Assembly: GCA_039197065.1 (NCBI GenBank)
Contig: JBCCUL010000001.1
Location: 186,001-250,000, forward strand
DNA length: 64,000 bases
Source of the DNA: JANQPX01 sp039197065
GTDB lineage: Bacteria; Pseudomonadota; Alphaproteobacteria; Geminicoccales; Geminicoccaceae
Reading direction: 5' to 3'
Position numbers and translations under genes: made by a program. Position 1 is the first letter of the stretch; every line of letters starts with the position of its first letter. Under the pieces are notes generated by a model. It searched no databases and was not told where the DNA came from. It saw only the letters and a list, made by a program, of their open reading frames with translations. Of the stretch, positions 35,257-43,432 are shown in pieces.

Positions 35257-35286
35257 GAGGCCCCATGGCGTCGCCAAGGCCTCTTT
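35257..35286 (+). terminator. Possible nested hairpin terminator/attenuator after mgsC-like gene
   Basis: GAGGCC (35257-35262) pairs with GGCCTC (35278-35283), and TGGC/GCCA pair inside the loop. A short TTT follows. The T-run is too short for a confident terminator, so partial attenuation before the globin gene is the cautious reading. Confidence 0.35.
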
Positions 35287-35449
35287 GGAGCGATGTAATC
35301 GGCCTAAATGGCCCAAAACCGCTGCCCTTCAATACGATTTCCCGCCGCAAGGTCATGGAGACTTCGCAAACTTGTGCTAAAGGGTGGGAAAATTGAGATG
35401 ATCCTCACCAGCACCTGCAGCTATCCGATCGCGGGAGAGAAGACGAGGC

Positions 35450-35806
35450 ATGTCCACCTTATTCGAGCGCTATGGCGGCTTCGCCAGTGTGAGCAAGATC
35501 GTCATGGCCTTCTATGACAAGATCCTGGATTCGGATATTGCGGGGCCCTATTTCGATGACGTCGACATGAAGGCTTTGATCGACCACCAGACCAAGTTCG
35601 TGGCGCAGGTCATGGGTGGGCCCGCTGAGTATAGCAATGAAGTCCTGCAGAACGTTCACGCCAAACACAGTATCGACAAAGCAACCTTTGACGAAGTAGC
35701 GATGCTCTTCAAAACCACGCTTGAAGAGTTCGAGATCGAGCCCGCTGACGTTCGAGAGATTATGGAAGAGATTACCAGCCGTAGCCCGTACATCATCTCT
35801 GCCTGA
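35450..35806 (+). CDS. Truncated haemoglobin (group I-like)
   Basis: 118 residues with the 2-on-2 globin pattern: FERYGGFASVSKIVMAFYDKIL, YFDDVDMKALIDHQTKF and the proximal-histidine segment LQNVHAKHSIDKATFDEV. Group I-type members bind O2 or NO. The stop is only 20 bases before the cyclase gene, so the two are almost certainly co-transcribed. That points to a gas- or redox-sensing role with the cyclase rather than bulk oxygen transport; this is inference. Confidence 0.87.
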   Translation: MSTLFERYGGFASVSKIVMAFYDKILDSDIAGPYFDDVDMKALIDHQTKFVAQVMGGPAEYSNEVLQNVHAKHSIDKATFDEVAMLFKTTLEEFEIEPADVREIMEEITSRSPYIISA

Positions 35807-35826
35807 TCCGGCACTGGAATGATCCG

Positions 35827-36882
35827 ATGAACATGGAAAAATTCAGTGAGGTGCTTCTCGAATCGGTCGGTGTCGCCTTGGCCATCATCGAGCCGGAGAG
35901 CAGGGAGATCGTTTTCGGCAATCGGCGGTTCACCGAGTGGTTCCCTGGTGAGAGCGGCGTCGGTCGCAAACTTGAGGAGGTTTTTGAGAATATCGATCTA
36001 GGTCGGATGCAAAGCCGCCTTGATGATGACGCTCCCTTTACCACCGAGACCGAGATCAAGGTCAAACGCCGTGGCATCACGCTTGCCATCACCATTTCCC
36101 GGCATCATCACAACGACACCAGCACGCTGATTCTCGAAGCGCAGAACATCTCAAAAATGAAAGAACTCGAATATATGATCGAGTCCTATTCGACGATGGT
36201 CGAGAAGCAGAACAGAACGCTGGCGAGAGAGAAGGAGCGGGTCGAGAAGCTGTTGCTGAACGTGATGCCGAAATCGGTCTACGAAGAACTGAAGACCTTC
36301 GGCGTGACCACACCGCAGAAATACGAGAAAGCATCCGTCCTGATGCTCGACTTCGTCGGCTTCACCGATATGGCGATCTCCCAGGACCCATCCGGCATCA
36401 TCACTGAGTTGAACGACATCTTCACGGCCTTCGACCGCATCGCCGAGCAGTTTGGCTGCGAGCGGATCAAGACGATCGGCGATGCCTATATGGCCGTCTC
36501 AGGCATCCCGGAGGCCAATCCTGAACATGCTCAGAATATCGCCAAGGTCGCGCTCTTGATGGTGCGTTATCTCGAACGGCGCAACCGCGCGCATCACCAG
36601 AAATGGCAATGCCGGGTCGGCATCAGCTCGGGTACGGTGATCGGTTCGATCGTTGGCGTTCAGAAATACGTCTATGACATCTTCGGTCCCGGCGTGAACC
36701 TGGCATCACGGATGGAGATATTCTCGGATACGATGGAGATCACGCTCTCCGATGATATGTATGAGCTGATCAAGAACGACTTTCGCTTCGAAGACCGGGG
36801 TGAGCATGACGTCAAAGGCTTCGGGCGAAGGCAGCTCTACACGCTTGTCGGGACCAATGAGCCTCTTCAGATGGGCCTCTGA
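35827..36882 (+). CDS. PAS-linked class III adenylate cyclase
   Basis: 351 residues. An N-terminal PAS-like domain (about 1-110; VGVALAIIEPESREIVFGNRRFTEWF) is followed by a signalling helix (112-145) and a class III cyclase domain (165-345). Metal aspartates D175 and D219, purine-specifying K215 and D284, and N291/R295 are all present, so ATP should be the substrate. The arrangement (PAS, helix, PKSVYEELK entry, cyclase) resembles soluble guanylate cyclase-type partners, but here with ATP-type residues. No membrane helices. Encoded with a truncated globin 20 bases upstream, suggesting that the haem protein modulates cAMP synthesis. Confidence 0.87.
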   Translation: MNMEKFSEVLLESVGVALAIIEPESREIVFGNRRFTEWFPGESGVGRKLEEVFENIDLGRMQSRLDDDAPFTTETEIKVKRRGITLAITISRHHHNDTSTLILEAQNISKMKELEYMIESYSTMVEKQNRTLAREKERVEKLLLNVMPKSVYEELKTFGVTTPQKYEKASVLMLDFVGFTDMAISQDPSGIITELNDIFTAFDRIAEQFGCERIKTIGDAYMAVSGIPEANPEHAQNIAKVALLMVRYLERRNRAHHQKWQCRVGISSGTVIGSIVGVQKYVYDIFGPGVNLASRMEIFSDTMEITLSDDMYELIKNDFRFEDRGEHDVKGFGRRQLYTLVGTNEPLQMGL

Positions 36883-36994
36883 TCGCCGCTCTGGGGCCGC
36901 AAGCCTGGCCCGAGACCGTTATCTCTTCACGCTTCCTGACGACGCTGGATCATTGCACAGCATCGACTTGTACCTTGGTTGTGCTTAGGATCGG

Positions 36995-37011
36995 CGCCAG
37001 AAATTCTGGCG
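36995..37011. promoter_or_regulatory. 17-base palindrome just upstream of the glnT/gmaS-like gene
   Basis: CGCCAGAA-A-TTCTGGCG has perfect 8-base arms around one base and sits directly before the GGGAGGAG ribosome binding site. A repressor bound here would block transcription, or the hairpin could hide the ribosome binding site. Confidence 0.5.
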
Positions 37012-37030
37012 TCCGGGAGGAGTGAAACGC

Positions 37031-38338
37031 ATGGCGACCGATCTGGCGAAATTCGCGAAGTCGGAGAAAGTTCGATACTTCCTGATCAGCTTCACCGACC
37101 TTTTCGGCGTTCAGCGCTCCAAGCTGGTGCCGGCCCAGGCGATTGGAGACATGCAAAAGACGGGGGCCGGCTTTGCAGGCTTTGCCTCCCATCTCGACAT
37201 GACGCCGGCTCATCCCGACATGTTCGCCGTGCCCGACCCGGAAAGTGTCATCCAGCTCCCGTGGAAGCCGGAGGTCGCCTGGGTCGCGGGCGATCTGATG
37301 ATGGCGGATCAGCCTGTCGGACACGCGCCCAGGGTCGTTCTCAAGAATGTCTTGCAGTCGGCTGAGGCGGCCGGCCTTCGGCAGAAGACCGGGGTGGAGT
37401 GCGAGTATTTCATCATCCAGCCTGACGGCAGCGACATCGCCGACACCAGTGATCGCCAGGCAAAGCCCTGCTACGATCAGCAGGCGCTGATGCGCCGCTA
37501 CGAGTTGGTGAGCGAGATCTGCGATCACATGATCGCGCTCGGCTGGGGCCCGTATCAGAACGACCATGAGGACGCCAACGGCCAGTTCGAGATGAACTGG
37601 GATTACAGCGATGCCCTGGTCACCGCCGATCGCCACTGCTTCTTCAAATTCATGGTCAAGTCCGTGGCCGAGGCCCATGGCCTGCGCGCCACCTTCATGC
37701 CGAAGCCGTTCGCCAATCTCACCGGCAATGGCTGCCACGCCCATGTCTCCGTCTGGGACAAGGCAGGCAAGAAAAATCTCTTTCATGACAAGAAGGAAGA
37801 GCTTGGGATCTCGGCGCTCGGTTACAACTATCTCGGCGGTCTGATCAAGCGGGCAACGGCGTTGACCGCGATCACCAACCCCACGATCAACAGTTACAAG
37901 CGCATCAATGCGCCGCGTACGCTCTCTGGCGCCAGCTGGTCACCGAACACCGTCACCTGGTCCGGCAACAACCGCACCCACATGGTGCGCGTGCCGGATC
38001 CGGGACGCATCGAGGTCCGCCTCGCCGATGGCGCCGCCAATCCCTACCTGCTGCAGGCCGGACTTCTGGCCGCCGGCCTCGATGGCATCGCGAACAAGAC
38101 CGATCCCGGCAAACGCCTGGACATCGACATGTATGCCGATGGCCATAAAGTCAGGGGTGCGCCCAGGCTGCCGCTCAATCTCCTGGATGCGCTCCGGCTC
38201 TTCGCGAAGGACAAGGTGTTGCGCGCGGGGCTGGGGGACGAGCTGGTGGACGCTTATGCCAAGCTCAAGCATGCGGAGTGGTCCGAGTTCACCTCACACC
38301 TCACCGGTTGGGAGCGCGAACGCACGCTGGACTGCTGA
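37031..38338 (+). CDS. Type III glutamine synthetase-like ligase (GlnT / gamma-glutamylmethylamide synthetase)
   Basis: 435 residues from the ATG at 37031, 8 bases after GGGAGGAG. Glutamine-synthetase catalytic domain: GVECEYFIIQ, NGQFEMNWDY, NGCHAHVSVW, and the C-terminal RIEVRLADGAANPYL. The length and sequence match GlnT/GmaS proteins, which make glutamine or gamma-glutamylmethylamide from glutamate, ATP and ammonia or methylamine. The MgsABC-like genes 2 kb upstream favour the methylamine-related role. No methylglutamate dehydrogenase (mgdABCD) genes are in the window, so the alternative rhizobial GlxBCD-GlnT function stays open. Confidence 0.84.
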   Translation: MATDLAKFAKSEKVRYFLISFTDLFGVQRSKLVPAQAIGDMQKTGAGFAGFASHLDMTPAHPDMFAVPDPESVIQLPWKPEVAWVAGDLMMADQPVGHAPRVVLKNVLQSAEAAGLRQKTGVECEYFIIQPDGSDIADTSDRQAKPCYDQQALMRRYELVSEICDHMIALGWGPYQNDHEDANGQFEMNWDYSDALVTADRHCFFKFMVKSVAEAHGLRATFMPKPFANLTGNGCHAHVSVWDKAGKKNLFHDKKEELGISALGYNYLGGLIKRATALTAITNPTINSYKRINAPRTLSGASWSPNTVTWSGNNRTHMVRVPDPGRIEVRLADGAANPYLLQAGLLAAGLDGIANKTDPGKRLDIDMYADGHKVRGAPRLPLNLLDALRLFAKDKVLRAGLGDELVDAYAKLKHAEWSEFTSHLTGWERERTLDC

Positions 38339-38386
38339 CGCGCGCCCTGGGGTGGGGGCGCCGCCTCGACGGTAAGGCCGGAGGTC

Positions 38387-38701
38387 CTAGGCTGATTGGG
38401 CGGCGGGGCCGGACATCGCGATGATGCGGCTCACCATGTCGGATGAAGCGCGAAAATTCCAGGACGGCATGGCTTCCCTAAGCACGCTGATCGCCTTGTT
38501 GCGCGCGGCCATTTCGCCATGTCCGTTGGCTTTGCAGCCGACATAGCTTTGTACGACGGTGGTAATGAGGTTTTGATCGAGTGACTTCAGGCTATTTTGT
38601 TGGAGATCATGTGACGGCTTCATATGCAGAACATTCCCATGAATAGCGATGAGGCGACCAACACTCCGGCTGCAGGACCTATTTAGACATGCAGTTGTCA
38701 A
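38387..38701 (-). CDS. Hypothetical small protein
   Basis: 104 codons, or 78 from an internal ATG at 38623 (MKPSHDLQQNSLK), which looks the better N-terminus by composition although no ribosome binding site is evident for either. The predicted helix-rich product (LITTVVQSYVGCKANGHGEMAARNK) is not one I recognise. It is the only plausible gene in the 620-base gap between the glnT-like and pcaB genes. The rest of that gap (38702-38958) is AT-rich and shows nothing definite. Confidence 0.35.
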   Translation of the reverse strand: MTTACLNRSCSRSVGRLIAIHGNVLHMKPSHDLQQNSLKSLDQNLITTVVQSYVGCKANGHGEMAARNKAISVLREAMPSWNFRASSDMVSRIIAMSGPAAQSA

Positions 38702-38958
38702 AAAACCGTAAAGTCGGTCGGTTGAGAGTCAAGAGCGACTTTCCAACTATTTGGATTGTCCTGGGAAACAGGGCAAGCCTGTTGCCATGCCGCAACAAAC
38801 CACCCGTCATCCCGGCTTAATCCCGCGGAAATGTTGAAGAAAATCGAGGAGGTGCCAGATACTTCCCAGCGCAGTATCGGGCACTGTATTGCCGGTCCAG
38901 CACTTGGCGATGGGGTGATTTTTATAACTTCAGGTTGGTTCTTATAAGGATTTCTAGG

Positions 38959-40014
38959 TCAGTTCTGGACGAATTTAAGATCGTCGATCATCGCTGATGC
39001 ATTGGCGAGCGCAGCCCCGGTCGTCGCGATCATCGTGGGAAGAGCGAGCCACTCCAGAGTCCAAGCACTACCGGAGCGCTCACCCTCATGGACGAGCGCC
39101 TGATGGAGAGCGCCCAGTTCGACGGCGTTGTAACGGGCGAGCGCCACCAGCACCTCCGCGCGCACCGGATTGCGCTTATGGGCCATAGCGGAGGAACGCC
39201 CGCCGCCGCTGAGCGTCGCTTCGCCGATCTCGCTCTGCGCCATCAGCGCCACATCCTGACCGATCTTGCCGAGCGCGCCGCTAACCTTGGAAAGCCATGT
39301 CGCAAGATCCACGATCCGGCCGCGCTCGGTATGCCAGCATCCACCCGGATCCTTGAGACCAAGCCTTTTGGCAAGACCAGCGCGCACCGCTGCGCCCCTA
39401 TCGCCAAGCGCTTCGAGTGTGCCAACCGGTCCGCCGAATTGCACCGCGAGCACCTCATCCTCGAGACGATCGAGCGCCTCCAGGTGATGCACGAGCGTGC
39501 CCCGCCAGATGCCGATGCGATCGGCGACGCGGACTTGTAACGCGCGCTGCATGCGGGTTCGTCCCATCAGCGGGCGGCCACCGGCCACAACGGCATGTTG
39601 TTCTAGCTTGCTGATTACCGCCTCGATATCGTCCCGTAGCAGCGCGCAGGCTGCCTTCAAGCGCAGCATCAGTCCTGTGTCGATGGCATCCTGGCTGGTC
39701 GCACCGAAATGCAGATGCGCGCGATGCGCCTCATCCAGGGTCTGACGAAGGGCGGCGATCAAGGAAGGCACCAGTACCCCGTCCCGGGCCACGCCGGCCG
39801 CCAAAGCCCCATGATCCGGCTCGAATCCGTCGATCGCCGCCACAACAGCGTCGGCCATGGCTTCAGGAATAACCCCGGCATCGGCCTCCGCCAAAGCCAG
39901 GCTCGCCTCGAAGCGCAGCATGGCCTGGACCTCCGCCTCGGGCGCGAACAGCGCCTTCAGATCTTCCCGTCCCAGCAGCATCTCGAAATGCGGATGATCG
40001 AACAGCGAAAACAT
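38959..40014 (-). CDS. pcaB: 3-carboxy-cis,cis-muconate cycloisomerase
   Basis: 351 residues of the fumarase/aspartase superfamily. It contains the signature loop GGGRSSAMAHKRNPV (normally SSxMPxKxNP; Ala replaces Pro) and the HFGATSQDAIDTG motif with the substrate-binding histidine. It lactonises 3-carboxymuconate in the protocatechuate branch of the beta-ketoadipate pathway. No other pca genes are nearby, which is unusual, so another superfamily substrate is possible. The asparaginase gene lies 49 bases upstream on the same strand. Confidence 0.85.
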   Translation of the reverse strand: MFSLFDHPHFEMLLGREDLKALFAPEAEVQAMLRFEASLALAEADAGVIPEAMADAVVAAIDGFEPDHGALAAGVARDGVLVPSLIAALRQTLDEAHRAHLHFGATSQDAIDTGLMLRLKAACALLRDDIEAVISKLEQHAVVAGGRPLMGRTRMQRALQVRVADRIGIWRGTLVHHLEALDRLEDEVLAVQFGGPVGTLEALGDRGAAVRAGLAKRLGLKDPGGCWHTERGRIVDLATWLSKVSGALGKIGQDVALMAQSEIGEATLSGGGRSSAMAHKRNPVRAEVLVALARYNAVELGALHQALVHEGERSGSAWTLEWLALPTMIATTGAALANASAMIDDLKFVQN

Positions 40015-40063
40015 CGCTCATACCCCTTTGCACCCAGCGGGTGCGGGCTGGACTTGGACCTCG

Positions 40064-41077
40064 TCACCCCTGGGGGAGATCGGGCCAGTCTGGCTCTGGT
40101 TCGATGCGGCCGACCACCGTGCCGGCGTGGTTTCGAAGGGTGGGCCTGGCGATGGTCTTTAGCCTGTCACGCGCCGCTTCGTCCACCGCGCCAAGCCGTT
40201 CCAGGAGGGCCATCACGGCAACCTCCGAAGCGCGCGTCGCCCCGTCCTCCACCTTGAGCGCCAGGCCAAGCCCGCGCGCCGGCAAGGCCGCCGTGAACAC
40301 ACCTTCGGCCCCGGTCTTCACGATCACCCCAGGCAACGCCTCCATGATCAACGTACAAGCCCGCCCCTCACCAGCCACCATCCCCGGATGCTCCCCCATC
40401 GAGGTCGCCAGGCGGCGACAGGCGTCACGCTGTGCTGAGCCTAGCCCATCGGACGCCGCGAACTTGGCCATGGCCTGTGCGAGGCTTTTGAGTGGGATGG
40501 CGAAGGTTGGGATTCCGCAACCGTCGATGGCGGGCGTGGGCAAAGGCGACACACCGGTCATCGCCGAAAGCGTCTCGCCGATGACCTTTTGAACGGGATG
40601 ATCCGGCTGGATATACCCCCTAGTCTCGAAACCCAGATGCCTCGCCAGCGTCAGCATCCCCGCATGCTTGCCGGAGCAGTTATTGTGCCGCTTGTCGGGA
40701 GCTAAACCAGCGCCGGTTAGCGCTCTCGCCGACGGCGCGTGGCTTGGAGCATGCGCGCCGCATTCAAGGTCGTCGGAGGAAAAGCCCAGCCTTGCAAGCC
40801 ATGCCGCGACCGTATCCACATGGCGCGGCTCGCCACCATGAGACGCACAGGCAAGCGCCAGCTCAGCTGGTGAGAGTCGGAAAAAATCGGCAGCCCCAGT
40901 CTCCACCAGCGGGATCGCCTGCAGCATCTTGATAGCAGACCGCGGAAACACCGCCCGCTCAATCTTTCCCCGCTGATGCAGAATCGCGCCCGAGGCATCG
41001 GCGATGGCGAAGGTGATGCGATGGCGACTTTCGACCGTATCCCCGCGATAGACCAGCACGCGAGGGCGCTCGGTCAT
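40064..41077 (-). CDS. Rhizobium etli-type L-asparaginase (asparaginase II family)
   Basis: 337 residues from the ATG at 41077 (an in-frame TTG nine codons upstream is weaker). Motifs of the Rhizobium-type zinc-containing asparaginase are clear: VFPRSAIKMLQAIPLVETGAAD with the Ser-x-x-Lys pair, CASHGGEPRHV with a second Ser, and NNCSGKHAGML with the zinc-site Cys and Lys. It hydrolyses L-asparagine to aspartate and ammonia. The family is unrelated to E. coli AnsA/AnsB. Slightly shorter than the R. etli enzyme. Confidence 0.88.
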   Translation of the reverse strand: MTERPRVLVYRGDTVESRHRITFAIADASGAILHQRGKIERAVFPRSAIKMLQAIPLVETGAADFFRLSPAELALACASHGGEPRHVDTVAAWLARLGFSSDDLECGAHAPSHAPSARALTGAGLAPDKRHNNCSGKHAGMLTLARHLGFETRGYIQPDHPVQKVIGETLSAMTGVSPLPTPAIDGCGIPTFAIPLKSLAQAMAKFAASDGLGSAQRDACRRLATSMGEHPGMVAGEGRACTLIMEALPGVIVKTGAEGVFTAALPARGLGLALKVEDGATRASEVAVMALLERLGAVDEAARDRLKTIARPTLRNHAGTVVGRIEPEPDWPDLPQG

Positions 41078-41187
41078 GAGTTCGGTTTCACTGGTCGGTT
41101 CCAACCGTCACCTCGTCAAAGAAAACTCCGACCAAATAGGCGTTGCCCCTTTGAAAGAGCTTGCAAGCGCTCCACTTGTTCCTGAGC

Positions 41188-43323
41188 TCACGACCCCTGA
41201 ACTCCTGCACAGCGGAAGCCGAGGTTGCTGAAGCGAAGGCCCGATACGAAAGCGTCGCGACAGGCGGAACGCATAAGCCCTGCTTCGCTGTCCCAGGACC
41301 CTCCACGCACGACGCGGTGACCTTGATCTGAAAGCCAAGGCGTGCCGTCATCAGGTGCTCCTTTGTAGTTCTCCCGATAACGATCCTCACACCACTCCCA
41401 AACATTTCCATGCATGTCGGATAGTTTGAAAGCATTTGCGGGATAGGTGCCAACCTCGGTAGTCTTTCCTACCTGCCATCCTAGATTAGCTTTTGTCTCG
41501 TCGATACCATTACCGAATGCATAGGCCATCGTCGATCCTGCTCGGCAGGCATACTCCCATTCTGCCTCGCTCGGCAGCCGATAGCGTCTGTCGGTTTGCT
41601 CGCTCAACCAGTCACAATAATCCTTGGCATCCTGCCAAGAGACGTTGATCACCGGCCGCCTGCCGCGCCCCCATCTTTCATCACCCGGCTGATCACGGCC
41701 GATCGCCTCACAAAAATAACCATACTCGTCTAAAGTCACAGGGTAACGCCCCAGCGCGAAAGGCCTCCTGATGGTTACCAGGTGCTGCGGGCCTTCGTTA
41801 TCGCCTCGTCCCTCTTCATCCTCAGGCGAGCCCATCAAGAACTCACCCGCCGGGATCACCACCATTTCCGGGCACCAGGGCTCGTCAATATCGCGAAACA
41901 CCGTGCCGGGTGCGCGGGGCATGTTGGCGATGATCGTAGTAACGGGAGGGGCTTCTCTTGCTGTCGGCGTCTTCAACCATTCGATCAGATGACCAAGCCA
42001 GCCGAGGCTGTAAGAGGAGGAGGCGTTAAGCTCATCGATGAGTTCCTCGTTCCGGAGCAGGAAGCCGCCGGCCGAACGGCTGGCTTCCGCCGCAGCGTTC
42101 TTGCTAATGCCAGCAAAAATTTTACCGGTGGCGGCCTCCGCGCTTGCGCTCAGGAAATTACGGTTGGTGCTAAGCGCGAGAAGGGCCCGGCGGTTGGCGT
42201 TGACGCCATCTTTGCTCGGTTGGTTGATATCCTTGAGGATCGCTTTGGTGCGCTCCGTTGCATGATCACTTACCTCGGCAGCATCGCTTAGTTCTGGGGA
42301 CCAGACGCGCATACGCTCCTCTGCCGCCATCTGGTCCTGATCGGCCTTGGCCTGCAGCATTTCGCCTTCATTCGTGGACAGGATGAAGGGACCGTGGAGG
42401 CCGAGCAGGTTGGAGAGGGCCGCTTGCTGATGATCTTCCAAATCAGGCAGGGGATCGAGGCGGTCAACGTCCCGCTTGTTGGCGAGCACCCAGTTCTGCA
42501 ACTCCAGACCGTAGCGATAAACATCGGTTAGCTGAATCTCACTCAGCAGTCCGCTAATAGCTTCACGATACGCCCTGACATTGTCGATCAGAGGGCCAAA
42601 CACATTCTGACCAGCCTCGCCATGAAATGAATTCAAGAAATCGTCGGCAGCTTTCTGCAATCCCTCCTGAAGGGAACGAAGGCGAGGGTCATTGTCGGTT
42701 ACTTCGGAGGGCTCGTCGCGAGCGCGATCAATCCTGCCGTCTTTGTTTAGCTCGAAGCGAATGCCAAGACCCTGCTCTGGTATAATCGGCGGGGCGTCTT
42801 TTGCGAAACGTTCGGAAGCCGCCTTCATCTGTATTGCCAGATTGAAGGCGCGTTCTTTGATTCGTGGCGAGTTGCGCAGGTCGAAAGCTGCATCGCGCCA
42901 GTCGGCGTATTGTCGCTTATAGAAAACTTCTGCGATCGTGTTGCTGCTGCGCTGATCCATCTCCTCCAGCACATCCGCCTTGATCAAATAGATCGGCAAG
43001 ATGAGATCCTGCCTTCCCACTTGCTTTTCCAGCTCCAGAAACGCTGCGGCCTCCGCCCGGCATTGCAGGCTTGAAAAGTAAGACGGGGTAAGGACCGGTA
43101 TGAGAAAGCGTGCTCCCACTAGCGCATCTTCAATTCGATCTGGCCAATGTTCGCCAAAAGCGATCCCGTCCTTGTCCTGAAAGATCTCAAAAGGTTCGCC
43201 GGTGAGTGCCCGCATGCCGCGCTGTAGCTCCCTACGAAGCCAGGTGATGCCACCGTCTAAAAATTCATCATCAGCATGGGCATAGCTCAAGAACGCTTGT
43301 GGCAGTGCTGGATCGTCAGCCAT
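41188..43323 (-). CDS. TIR domain - helical linker - FGE-sulfatase-like protein (soluble)
   Basis: 711 residues, the second protein of TIR-FGE architecture in the window. The N-terminal TIR (about 8-165) reads AFLSYAHADDEFLDGGITWLR, FEIFQDKDG, PVLTPSYFSSLQCRAE and LILPIYLI, with Cys88-x-x-Glu91 at the NADase catalytic position. A long helix-rich middle (about 190-465) has no membrane segment and no family I recognise. The C-terminal FGE/DUF323 domain (about 480-711) includes GEFLMGSPEDEEGRGDNEGP, RYRLPSEAEWEYACRAG and RVVRGGSWDSEAG. It lacks the cysteine pair used by catalytic formylglycine-generating enzymes. Codon use is AT-richer than in its neighbours. Related to, but not a recent copy of, 15843-17648. 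A stress or defence effector role is inferred from TIR biology only. Confidence 0.85.
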   Translation of the reverse strand: MADDPALPQAFLSYAHADDEFLDGGITWLRRELQRGMRALTGEPFEIFQDKDGIAFGEHWPDRIEDALVGARFLIPVLTPSYFSSLQCRAEAAAFLELEKQVGRQDLILPIYLIKADVLEEMDQRSSNTIAEVFYKRQYADWRDAAFDLRNSPRIKERAFNLAIQMKAASERFAKDAPPIIPEQGLGIRFELNKDGRIDRARDEPSEVTDNDPRLRSLQEGLQKAADDFLNSFHGEAGQNVFGPLIDNVRAYREAISGLLSEIQLTDVYRYGLELQNWVLANKRDVDRLDPLPDLEDHQQAALSNLLGLHGPFILSTNEGEMLQAKADQDQMAAEERMRVWSPELSDAAEVSDHATERTKAILKDINQPSKDGVNANRRALLALSTNRNFLSASAEAATGKIFAGISKNAAAEASRSAGGFLLRNEELIDELNASSSYSLGWLGHLIEWLKTPTAREAPPVTTIIANMPRAPGTVFRDIDEPWCPEMVVIPAGEFLMGSPEDEEGRGDNEGPQHLVTIRRPFALGRYPVTLDEYGYFCEAIGRDQPGDERWGRGRRPVINVSWQDAKDYCDWLSEQTDRRYRLPSEAEWEYACRAGSTMAYAFGNGIDETKANLGWQVGKTTEVGTYPANAFKLSDMHGNVWEWCEDRYRENYKGAPDDGTPWLSDQGHRVVRGGSWDSEAGLMRSACRDAFVSGLRFSNLGFRCAGVQGS

Positions 43324-43340
43324 CGACAGGCGGCCTTCTC

Positions 43341-43363
43341 ATATTCAGATCGACCATGAATAT
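43341..43363. promoter_or_regulatory. Inverted repeat in the promoter of the second TIR-FGE gene
   Basis: ATATTCA-N9-TGAATAT lies about 20 bases upstream of the TIR-FGE start, in an AT-rich patch. The 7-base arms and 9-base spacer suit a dimeric regulator. It does not resemble the dyad in front of the other TIR-FGE gene. Confidence 0.4.
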
Positions 43364-43432
43364 TAGAGTACGCTAACCGAACCCTGGGCGCAGGTGAACC
43401 CAATAAAATGCTCAGCCTGCCAGCGCTGCCCC

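Noticed and set aside
38756..38947. Small forward gene between glnT-like and pcaB genes
   Set aside because: 63 codons, no ribosome binding site, composition unlike a protein; probably chance in an AT-rich gap.
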